From Diphasiastrum complanatum (taxonomy: Eukaryota > Streptophyta > Lycopodiopsida > Lycopodiales > Lycopodiaceae), in assembly GCA_029204225.1 (NCBI GenBank), contig CM055111.1, positions 8,039,099-8,103,098 on the forward strand: a DNA stretch of 64,000 nt, in the 5' to 3' direction. Below the pieces are notes generated by a model, which saw only the letters and a list, made by a program, of their open reading frames with translations, did not search any database and was not told the origin of the DNA. Position numbers and translations under genes: made by a program. Shown piece after piece: positions 10,051 to 20,509 of this stretch. Each line of letters opens with the position of its first letter. The first letter of the stretch is position 1.

Positions 10051-13000
10051 CTATAGTCTGTTGTTCTCGGCGATAGCATTTAAATACTCATTATGGAGAT
10101 CCATGCCTAAACACTGAACAAGAATTGGCCTAGAGTTTGTGTCAATGGCAACTTTCTTTTGCTTCTTGGAAGCACTAATCATAGCTTGTAACATTGTAAT
10201 TTTTTTCTCTATTTGAAAATATTTGTTGTGGGCTTGTGTTAGCCGATATTTTCGCATGGAAAATCGAGCTAATATTGAAGCTTAAGTTCGCAATAACTGA
10301 AAAAATCGGCATGTAAAATCCGGTTATTAGAGAAAAATTGGCACAAGTCAAAGGACTCCATGCTCAATGTTTTTGATGAATCAATCGCAAAAAATGCACT
10401 TGAATCCGATTTTACGGTTGCATTTGGCCCTCTACAAACTACCTTGAACCATTTCACATCAAATAAAAAATAGTGTCCACTTTCACCAAATGACACACCA
10501 TAAATAATTTGTGTAGTTCCTACGTATTTTATATCTCCTGAGATGGGATTCCGATCTCGTGCACTGCTTTGACTTTCTTGTTGGAAAGATGCTATTACAC
10601 CACAATCGTGTGTGCGTCTCTTGTTATCAATCCTTTCAACACGAAAGTGGAAACCAAAAGCCCATATAGCATTATATATTTTGCACTGCCACATGACAAA
10701 CATGAATCTCATAAATAATCATTGTGAATGAACATGGTGTTTCAAAATGATTAAACAAATATTGTTATAAACAAGAATGTTCTAATAATAAAGTATCTAA
10801 AAAATAATACCTTCCATTCACATCCTCTTGCAAAGTCCCATTCTGTGTTTGATATTTTTTGTCCCTCTTTTGTTGCTTTTTGTAGTGTGTCATGCATTGC
10901 TTGGGCAATGGCTCAAGATCATGTGAACTTGAGGCCATGTGTCTACCTCTATTTTGTCGTTGGCGCTTCCTAGACAAGGCCCTCTCTTTTTTTTCTTCTT
11001 CATATAGGTCTAACCATTTATCCATAACTCCACAATTATAAAGCATGAATGTAGAAATTTTTTCTCGTTGGAAGGGTGCCAACCTATGGACCTTTCCCAT
11101 CCCTTGAGGTTTTTCACTAGTTACCTCTTCGGCTTCGTCATCACGCCACAATAGTGGAGCAGATGGATGTAGTTGGTGCAAAATTTCAGTAACATAAAAG
11201 AGAGATTCATGTACTAACCATCCCTCTGACATGCTACCTTCAGGCCTTGCCTTTCGACGCACAAAATCTTTTAAGACTTTCATGTACCTTTCCATAAAGA
11301 ACATCCACCTAAAAAGTCACAAATGGTTAAAAATAAGTGTTTTATTTAATGAGTTCATGTATCAATTGATTTAGTTTAAATACACATGCAAAAGATAATT
11401 TATGCACTTATACCTAGTGTGCACTGGACCAACAATAGGAACTTCTTCAACCAAGTGCACCAATAGATGCACTTGTGAGTCCATGATGGAAGTCAAAAAA
11501 TATCTCTCAAACATGCACACAATCTCCACCATATCCTTATGCCCCTTGCGAAGATCCAGCTCACGGATTTTTTTTGAACACATCCATCTACAACATATTC
11601 AATCCATTTTATGTCTATTTGAATTTCCAATCAATAAATACTAAATAGAAAAATACACCAAGTACATGTAAATACCTTACAATGATTGATAGTTTGTATA
11701 TGGTCTCACAAATATCTTTTGACAAGCACCCACGAATTGACAATGGATAGATGAATTGAATCATCTTTAGCCAATCATGAGATTTGAGACCTTGCAAGAG
11801 AATGGGTAAAACTAGTTGGTGTTCTAATGTCATGAATAATGGAGTGCACATGGTTAAGCTCCTCCTTAGTGAATGTCCAAGGTACTTTCGGAGCATGATC
11901 TTCACCATCTTTTATCCAATATTTGTTTTTGGTGTTTGATTCTTTTAGATCGTGCCTTGCAGCCAATCAAGTGTTTCCAAATAGATTCTCTCACATTTTT
12001 AAATATGTGCATGGGATCAAGTAGGTGATATTCCAAACGATGAAATATAGATAATCTTTTCATACCATCGATTGGCTTTGCTTGAGATTCCTCCCATAGT
12101 ATTCGCCAATCTTTCACGGACATCCTCTTTGGAGGCATCTCTCTCTCAACTCTTCTTCCAAAACCTCTTCTATGAGTGTCTCTGAATGGATGGCCTTCAT
12201 GCAAGTATTTACGATGATTTTTATAAACCACTTTTTTGAGACTAAAAGAGTATCTTCCCACAAGATTTGGCCCGCACAAAATACAAGCATTTTTTCCAGC
12301 CGTTTGAAAGCCTGCCCAACAAATGGATACTATCAATCACTATTAAAAAAAATATGTGTCAAAGAATAATTATCGCCATTGTAGTATATCATGTAAATGT
12401 CAAGAATTACTAGTTGTATGTAACTGTAAACAAACTCCTATGTACACAAGATAGACATTGTTTGAATGATTACCTGAGCATTCACCTAATCCTGGATAGT
12501 CATGCATTGTCCACATTACAAGGGCATGTAGTGTAAACTCCCTCTCATGTAAGGGGCGCGAAATGTCATATGCTTTTATCCCCTTCCACAAATCTTCCAA
12601 CTCGTCAATAAGCGGCTCAAGATACACATCCATGTTCTTAACCTTGCATTGGCCAGGAATTAAAAGTGCCAACATAATGTGTCCCTTTTTTGTACTCAAC
12701 CAAGGAGGAATATTATAATTTACCAAGCAAACAGGCCAAATGGAGCACGTAGTTGCTCGTACACCAAAGGGGTTCACACCATCTGTTGCAAGACCAAATC
12801 TCACATTTCTTGACTCATTGGCAAAGCTTGGATACTCTTTGTTGATGTGTTTCCATGCAGGTGAATCTGAAGGTACCCTCATCATCCCATCCGTAGAGGT
12901 ATGGTGTGCATGCCAGTCCATAAGTTGTGCAAGAGATTTACAACGAAATAAACGTTGAATTCGTGGAATTACTGAAAAATGTCAAGAAACTTTGCACGGC

Positions 13001-13734
13001 ATGGTTGCCCCTTGCAAATCATCTCTATATCGAGGAGTATCACAAATGGGACATTTCTTGAGTGATTCGTACCTTCCTCGATATAAAATACAATCTTTTG
13101 GACATGCATGATATTGCTTGTAGTCCATCCCGATGTTAGTCAACATCTTTCGTGCCTCATCTCTTGTCTCAGGCATGACATTCCCTTCTGGGAGAATTTT
13201 GTTTTTCAATAGTCTGTACATGACAAAAGAAGTCATTGTAAAAAAAAATATCACTCGATGTCCAAATTGTAAATTTTGTTTCAAAGCAAAAATGACAAGT
13301 AGATGAAAATTTTTTTACTCAAATAATGATGTGAGGCTTTGGTCACTCCATCTGTATTTGGCTTGAAGATTTAATAGAAGTAGAGAAGTCGCCAAACGAG
13401 ATGTCTTTGCTCCAGGATAAAATGCGGTCTTTGATTCTTCTCGCAATTTTCTTTTTTCTTTAGACAAAAGTGCCTCCTCATCTTGTTCATTGTGTCTAGC
13501 TACAATATTGTTCTCGTACATATCATCCAACATGTCTCCCATGACTTCAAACTCATCATTCATTGAAAGCTCATTTTCATCGTTGGAACTTGTTTGCGAA
13601 GAAGTAGGTCTAGATGAGCTAGATTCAGATGCATTAGTCTCTTGATTAATGTGCTCATCAATTTCCATCATCTCTTTTAAGCCTTGACGTAGACGATGAG
13701 GTAATTGCTTTATATGTGGACCGTTGTATTGCAT
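10051..13734 (-). pseudogene. En/Spm (CACTA) tnp2-type transposase, degraded
   Basis: Minus-strand fragments read in the order of plant tnp2 transposases. An acidic N-terminus (13315-13734) joins, by an intron at about 13217-13317 (GA|GTAAAA...GTACAG|A), to a zinc-binding segment HACPKDC...KKCPICDTPRY (12982-13210). Then come the core LATDGVNPFG and MHDYPGLGECSG (12400-12921), CILCGPNLVGR...HEGHPFR and YHLLDPMHIFKNV (11902-12311), and GLKSHDW (about 11790). A DUF4218-like VHLLVHLVEEVPIVGPV (11371-11583) and a DUF4216-like GHYFLFDVKWFKV (about 10450) follow, then a short charged C-terminus (10051-10257). An in-frame TGA (12982-12984) interrupts KVS*HFSVIPRIQRLF, and at least two frameshifts lie near 11820-11960. 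The protein cannot be made as is. Confidence 0.88.
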
Positions 13735-13739
13735 TCGTC

Positions 13740-14750
13740 ATCTACGTCGACCATTATGAGGATTATTGTCTCCAACACTAAATGAGGATGAAGAATCCTA
13801 TATATCAAAATAACAAGTAGGTTGAAACAATGCTTGATAAACATTTCCTCCCAATACTTGATAGATCTAAATGTTGCATATGAATATGAATTACCTCCTA
13901 GTTTAAAAAGTATGAACATATCAATGTATCTATTAGACAAATTTGTCTTTTCAACTTGTCAACATTCACTGGAACTCAAAAACTCTTGTCTAAGATGAGT
14001 GATGATCTCAAGGTAAATCTCTTTGAATTGGCCTAGTGTGCCATGGTATCTCATGACGAGCAATATGCATTTGCCCTTTCTATCTATCGTTGCTTTGTAT
14101 GCAAGAAATCACACCATTGATCACCATCTTTATTACAATGCTAAATGATATTTCAACTAATTACTATGATTTCATATAAGGATATATAGGTCACACACCA
14201 ACAATTAAAAAGAATGATCATATAGGTCACATACCACTAAGGTCCTCAATATAACATAAATGCTTTTGATCATGAATCTAAATGACCCCATGCAACCATT
14301 TAAGAGGCCACATGGCAAAAGCAAAAAAAAATTATTTGACCATGTAATTATGTCATCAAATTATATCAAATCTATGACACCTAGATTATTAATAAACTAA
14401 ATGTTTTATGACATCACCGATTTGACATAATATTATGTCATAAAATCTTAAAAAACTTGTCAAATTACTTGTTAAATAATAATATGTACTATTTCTTATC
14501 TCATGATTTTGTCTTGTATGTCAAATCTCAAGAAAAATAAAATTTATAACAATATAAAACTAGTTTTAACAACTAAATACTACCATAATGATCTTTCAAT
14601 TGATTTTTTTACATTCCATCATATTAAAAAATATCTTTTATGTAAAATCCTACAATAAAATATTCCCATAAAATCTAGAAAAGATTATGAGAATATTGAA
14701 TGACATTTGAAGCATGCAAGCCCATGTGGGGGACCCTCTCACGTGCCAAG
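13740..14750. other. Spacer between the divergent CACTA genes
   Basis: AT-rich sequence with no credible coding frame, lying between the start of the minus-strand tnp2 gene and the plus-strand TNPA-like gene. It would contain both promoters if the two belong to one element. A repeated ATATAGGTCACA(C/T)ACCA occurs at about 14187 and 14221. Confidence 0.45.
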
Positions 14751-14763
14751 AGAGGGAAAAAAA

Positions 14764-14812
14764 ATGCGTGGATATCCACGCATGTATAACTTTTGCGTGG
14801 ATAATCCATGCG
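14764..14812. repeat. Two GCGTGGAT(A)ATCCACGC-type palindromes upstream of the TNPA-like gene
   Basis: The sequence contains GCGTGGATATCCACGC (a perfect palindrome) and then GCGTGGATAATCCATGCG. The same motif forms a dense array at 17190-17640 beyond the gene, so the TNPA-like gene is bracketed by these motifs. Confidence 0.85.
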
Positions 14813-15154
14813 AAACTTGAATGCCAATAAAATGGCATTTCTGCGAGCATTCTTGCTCCTCTTCTTTTGCTTTCAAGTTTTATAGGTTTTCTAATCTAGT
14901 GTTTAGTGCCCTTGCTTGCTATTGCTCTTCTAAGCTCTATAGATCTTGCTTGCTGGCTTGCTTGCTTTTGGTTGCTCTTCATTGCTAGTGATCTTGCTCT
15001 TGCTTTTGCTTGCTCTATTGATCCTCTTTGTTCTTGCTTACTATTAATCTATTGCTTTCTATTCATTGCTTACTCTTCTAATCTAAAAGTCTTCAATACT
15101 CTTTCACTCCCATTTTCCACTACTTTCTAACTTTTAAAGTTTCTTTTTGATACA

Positions 15155-16281
15155 ATGTCTTCAAGTGGTAGGTCAAGTGGGAGACCATCTAGGAGAAGAG
15201 CTCATGAGGAGCCCGAAGAATATAATCAAGAGTGGTTTGAGAATCTATCTCCTCAATAAAGAGATAGAATAAAAAATCTTGTGTTATCTTCTTCAGGTGA
15301 ATCGTCCGAGAGAAGAGCTTCCGAAGATGCCCCTTCCCAAGAATCGTGTAGTGTGTATTATAATCTTAATCCACATGGTGGAGTTATAAAAAATACGCGT
15401 GGCAATGTAGTTCATGCCCGTTTGCGTGATTTAGTTTCTTTATTTCTTGGTAAAGATTACATGATCGATTGGTCCTCCCAATCGCTTGAAGACAAAAATA
15501 AAATAATAGAGACTTTGTATTCTGAATTCCCTCAATCCAATGTTTTTAGTAGGACTTGGGCCTTCAATACAATGTGCCTTTGGATTCAAAACAAAAGGCA
15601 ATTGATGAGAAGAGCCGTGAGGAATCCCAAGAATCTCACGAAGCCTGGATGGTGCTCCAAAAGGGATTGGAGGAAGGTGAAAGGGGAATTGTTGCAAAAC
15701 AATCCCCAAAAGTATGAACAACAACGTAGGGCCGCCGCCGAGAAGCTTTTAAAACATGGCCTAAGTCACTTGGAATTGGGAGGAAGGGGCAATCTAGAGG
15801 CCCAATTTGTAAGTGCAATATTTTTTAATATGATTCTATTTTTGTAATGAGATTGTTAATTATTTTTATTGCTAAACTATATTGTATTGCTAAACTATGT
15901 TTTTTTGTTGAATGTAGCTTAGTGATTTTGGAAGACACATGACCGCCGCGAAGTACAAGCAAGGTTACGATCATGGATATGCCGGCCTTAGGGCTTTTAT
16001 GGAATCCCATGGATTGTCTCCAATCGTAAACTCTTAACCTTTATTGTTTTGTGATTGTTTACTTTGTGGTTTACAAGTAAGTTTAATTTCAATTTAATTA
16101 AATCTTTGATTCTATTTTGTAGAGAGGCTCAACAACTGCAAGTGTTCGTGATGTGGAAGAAAATGTGGAAGAGAATGTGGAAGAGTACGTGAATGAAAGC
16201 GAAGGGGAGTTTGAAGATGTGGACACCAACGTACACCTACAAGATGGAGGAGGCGAGGAGGGAAGAAGTGATGATGAGTAG
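15155..16281 (+). pseudogene. TNPA-like plant transposase (Ptta/En/Spm family), three exons, one nonsense codon
   Basis: Exon 1 is 15155-15808, exon 2 15918-16025 and exon 3 16123-16281, with GT-AG introns and phase-0 joints. The product is about 305 residues: a Ser/Arg-rich start (MSSSGRSSGRPSRRRAHEE), a central domain with PHGGVIKNTRGNVVHARL, TWAFNTMCLWIQNKRQLMRR and KPGWCSKRDWRKVKGEL typical of the plant Ptta/En/Spm transposase family, then GRHMTAAKYKQGYDHGYAG, and a very acidic tail of VEENVEE repeats ending RSDDE. In this family the protein is a DNA-binding accessory factor rather than the catalytic transposase. An in-frame TAA at 15257-15259 (LSPQ*RDRIKN) breaks codon 35; otherwise the frame is clean. 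Downstream initiation at a later ATG is conceivable. Confidence 0.82.
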
Positions 16282-16438
16282 AGGTTCTTAAATTAAATGT
16301 AAGGCCTTGTAGAAGGCAATGTAGGAAGAGAGAATTTATTCTCTCATCAATGTACTTGTTTTTAAATCAATCAATTTAATGTTTTGGCATCACATCATTC
16401 TTGCAAAAATTTTGAATGCATATATTTTTAATCCATGA

Positions 16439-16710
16439 ATGCAAATGTATAGTCTATTGAATGCACATCTATTGATTGCAAATGTATCTATTGATGTATT
16501 CAATGCAATGTATAGTCTATTCAATGCACATCTATGCAATGCAAATGTATCCATTGATGAATTCAATGCAATGTATAGTCTATTTAATGCACATCTATGC
16601 AATGCAAATGTATCCATTGATGAATTCAATGCAATGTATAGTCTATTTAATGCACATCTATGCAATGCAAATGTATCCATTGATGAATTCAATGCAATGT
16701 ATCTATTTTA
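16439..16710. repeat. Tandem repeat, about 63-bp period, roughly 4 units
   Basis: Units containing CAATGCAATGTATAGTCTAT, AATGCACATCTATGCAATG and CAAATGTATCCATTGATGAA recur every 63 bp, beginning with a shorter, more diverged unit. It lies just 3' of the TNPA-like gene. Open frames here on both strands are artefacts of the periodicity, since 63 is divisible by three. Confidence 0.92.
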
Positions 16711-17189
16711 GCACATGATTTGCATGCTAAAATGCACAATAAAAAGTAATGGAAAGCACAATGGAAAGTAATGGAAATAGATAACACATAAGTTATCAAC
16801 TAAATATTAAATGAATTAAAATAAATGTGAATTTACCTTTACTCTTGTATCTCCATTGTTTTGCAATCTTTGCTTTTCCTTTTGCATGCACTTGATCTTT
16901 GAATCCTTTGCAATGAAAGCTCATTTTTCATATCCAACTACATCACAAACAAAAAAGATCTTAAAACTTATGATCACAAAACACATACTATTAACATCCA
17001 TCAATGAACTACAAATCCTAAACACTATCAATCTTCTCACTCACATTCATCCTCATCTCATTCTCACTCCCATCTATACTCTCTTTTTCTCTCTCTCACA
17101 CAACACAAAAATAGAAAGTCACCTCTATTTTTGGAGTGAACCACATTTTGGTTCGCGCCAAATGTTTTTTTTTGGGACAAAATTTTTTT

Positions 17190-17640
17190 CGTGGATTATC
17201 CACGCGTGGATAATCCACGCAAATTCCAGAAACCTTTCCGTGTGGATATAAAAAAAAATTTATCCATGCGGTATCCACGGCCTCAACTCTCTGGATTTTG
17301 CATGGATAAAGCAAATTTAGCGTGGATAATCCACGCGTGGATAATTATCCATGTAGTATCCACGCAAAAGCCGAGCCTTTTTTATTTTATTTTTACTATG
17401 GCGTGGATTATCTCTGCGTGGATTATCCACGCGAAATTAGAATTCCTACTTCTGGCTCCGGGTGCCGGAGGTTTGCCCGGCTGCCGGTAGTCGGACTTGG
17501 CGTGGATAATCCACGCGTGGATAGTCCACGCATTTTGAATTTCATGACGTCCAGCCGATCTGCTGCCGGAAAAGACATTTGCGTGGAACATCCACGCGTG
17601 GATAATCCACGCGCTCGTATCCACGCGTATATCCACACCA
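17190..17640. repeat. Array of GCGTGGATAATCCACGC near-palindromes (subterminal repeats)
   Basis: At least eight full or near-full copies of GCGTGGAT(A/T)ATCCACGC or its half-sites, often as abutting pairs, at about 17190-17220, 17262-17280, 17319-17365, 17401-17432, 17499-17531 and 17580-17640. Lower-similarity copies continue to about 17720. The motif is a near-perfect inverted repeat. CACTA elements carry short subterminal repeats bound by TNPA-type proteins, and the position 0.9 kb past a TNPA-like gene fits that role. No CACTA terminal sequence was located. Confidence 0.85.
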
Positions 17641-17779
17641 ATCCACAACTATATCCACACGAATTGTTTTTTGCCCGTGCGTCCTCCTTTGTATTGTGCA
17701 TGGATATTTGCGTGGATTTGCTATATGTGTTCTTGTGTGACAAGGAGAGTCACTCAGCCAATAGTTGTTCCTGATGACA

Positions 17780-18526
17780 CCGAGAGGGTACCTCTAGTAT
17801 AGTAGGCTCTCTACCACAATTCCACGGAAACAATGATGAAGATGCCCACGAGCATCTCAAAGATTTTGAGACACTAATAGTTGTTAATGCAATTGTCCGA
17901 CGCATAGGATGATGTTATTTTCCACAACTCTGGTAGGAGAAGCTAGGCGCTGGTACTATAATTTACCCAACGCTTCCATTACAGCTTGGGAAAAATTGTT
18001 CGAACTATTTTTATCAGAGTTTGGACTCAAATACAATATCGATAGCTTGATATTCGCTCTGACCACGATACAACAAGAACCAAGAGAATCAGTACGCCTA
18101 TATGGTAAGCGACTCAAGGAGCTCATTTGCCAATTGAACATAGGGCTAGCGACAGAGGTATCATGTCAATTAGTACTCACCTTTTTCTTGAGGGGCCTAC
18201 AACCAGCTATCCAACTAGAAGTACGCCAATCTGGGACTACATCATTTGAAGAAGCAGTGTCTAGAGCCAGAACCACAGAAGAGACCTTACTTGCTACGAA
18301 TGAATGCCAAACCATCTTAGCCATAATGAAAACCATGAACCATATGGTACCATTGAAAGATGACACCAAAACAGTAGAATGTGATAAATCACCACTTGAT
18401 AGTCGCACTTTTGTAGGAGGTGTTGCACTTGCACATTCCAGGACCTTTTGCAGATATTGTAGGGAGTGTGGCCATTCAGAGGATGGATGTTGGTCACAAG
18501 AGAATGGTTTGAATACTAGAAGTTGA
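17780..18526 (+). pseudogene. Ty3/Gypsy gag fragment
   Basis: The frame carries the retrotransposon gag signature: FHGNNDEDAHEHLKDFE upstream, then TTLVGEARRWYYNLP, ITAWEKLFELFLSEFG and VRLYGKRLKELICQL. It ends with a CCHC knuckle C-RY-C-RECG-H-SEDG-C near 18450-18491. A frame break at about 17905 separates the 5' piece from the main 205-codon frame. Protease, reverse transcriptase and integrase do not follow, so this is a truncated element. Confidence 0.8.
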
Positions 18527-18579
18527 AGGCATGATAGGAACAGAAGGAGAGAAGCCCCCGATAAACTTGGCAGAAACAC

Positions 18580-19298
18580 TCATAGAAAAGAAACGGCTGA
18601 GGGAAATCCAAAATAGAGTACTAACAGAATCTGTAAAGAAGAGTGTGTGGGAGCAAGTAAACGACTGGTAGACTCCAAAGACACTGAACCTAGAGATGGA
18701 TCATCCTCAATAGCTACTATTGGAATAGAAGAACCTATATCCTTGATTGGAAGCCGTATTAATGAAGAAACAACTCCCTCAGAAGTTAGTATGAGGCCAT
18801 TCCCCTTGGAATTGAGACAAACCAAAGGGATTATACTTCGAAGAAAACCAGTCAAAACTCGATTATTCCTTAGGGCTATACATGCTAGGATTCGGGAATG
18901 CAATCTTGCGAAGAAGGTAGCTTTGAGTGAGAAGCCAGGATCTACAAGCATACAAAGCCATAGACATTAGATACAAGGGGTTGGGTTAGTCAATCGTGAA
19001 ATTCATCTTAGACTATGCAGAAGTACAGGACATAGTATGGACAGCCCCGGTAGATTACTCCTTGTTCCTTCAGGACAAAGAACTACCCAACTACATCAGT
19101 AATGAAGAATCCGAGCATGAAGAAAACGTGGTGCTAGGATATTTCCTTGAACCAAATGATGACCTAGATCTTTTGGCCACCTATCATATACACGAACGAC
19201 CGAATATGCCAAAGAGAAATAGGACAAAAGACACTGAAGTGCAAGTTAGGGTTAAAGCGAATGATGAATACCCAGACAACGAGGTGGATGTTGGATAG
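18580..19298 (+). CDS. Hypothetical frames downstream of the Gypsy gag
   Basis: Two plus-strand frames follow the gag: a basic one (18647-18970, SKRLVDSKDTEPRDG, KGIILRRKPVKTRLFLR) and an acidic one (18996-19298, EESEHEENVVLGYFLEPNDD). Neither shows a domain I recognise. They may be the poorly conserved gag-pol linker or an extra ORF of the same element. A purine-rich CATGGGGGAGTCGAGGGG at about 19340 could be a polypurine tract. Confidence 0.35.
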
Positions 19299-20509
19299 AT
19301 GTGGTAAGGTGACAACAATACACCCTTATCCCTGATTTCACATGGGGGAGTCGAGGGGTGGTAAGTTTAACTTTACTTTGCCGATCTTGTTTTGTTATAT
19401 TTTCTTTATTTTTTGGTCAACATTCTATCTTGTTTTAAAGTACCACTTGAAAAAAAAAATTTGTTTCAGTATGGGATTCGTTATTACTACATGTGAGATT
19501 CATAGACACTGTAAACGGTGATCTACATATATCTCAGTTGACTTGACTCCATTCACTCATGCTGCATTGCATCATGTAGGCACAATGTGCTTGGTCATTT
19601 GATTGCAAGACCGTTGTCTCATGCATCCATACCCCTGCATTCTGCATATACTCTAAGCTGCATACGACATTGCATATTTTCTCCCATGGGCATGAGTGTC
19701 TGATCAGAAGCATAAAAGGGTGGGTAAGAGAGGAAAAAGAGGGAATGAGAAACAATACAGTGGAGTGGGGAGTGACTCCATTGCCCAATAGATAAGGCAT
19801 GATTGACTAGACAGTCGGAGAATTTCAGGACGTGACGGGAAAAAAAAAAAACCGAGAGTCTCCACTTGATGGTTACATGCAGTGAGATAACAAGCTTGAA
19901 ATGTCACTACTTCATTGAGTAGTAAACCATTTGAGACAATTTTAAGAGAATATTTATGCTTTGTACATAAAGTCGGATCAGATGGGATGGATGATCTGCA
20001 ACAAATGTATACATTTGAATCAGTACCACCTACTGATATCAGACAACTAAGAAGATTCTTTTCCATCTCCGCTGACCATAAACCATCCTTCATAAGGTCC
20101 CTACTAAAACAGAAAAAGTAAGAAAGAAGTAAGAAGAAGAAGAAGAAAATAGAAAAAGAGAGAGAAAGAAAGACTAAGAGAAAAGTAAAAGGAAAAAAAA
20201 AAAAGACTTCAACAATCTCTATCAGACCTTGAACCAATTTGTGAGGAAGAGTGACACCTCACACATCCATAAGAGGTGAGGACAATTTTCCTTATTGATT
20301 CCATAGACTAGTGGAAAACCAGTACTTCCTACCATCTTGTGTATTGGATCTTAGGACAGTAAGTTGTCCTACATGGACTACTGTCAGAATCTAGGATTTG
20401 AGAGAAGAGTTAGTACCATCGAATCAGTTCTTAGAGAATATGAGTTGAATGTCTAAAAAAAAAAAATAGTTGGTAATCACCAGTCTGGACCGGTTTCAGA
20501 GAAGATAAT

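Noticed and set aside
16390-16718. Repeated open frames on both strands
   Set aside because: The 63-bp tandem repeat keeps frames open by chance.
9350-17800. CACTA terminal inverted repeats
   Set aside because: CACTA-like strings occur (for example CACTAC at 9356), but no matching inverted partner or 3-bp duplication was found, so element ends are left open.
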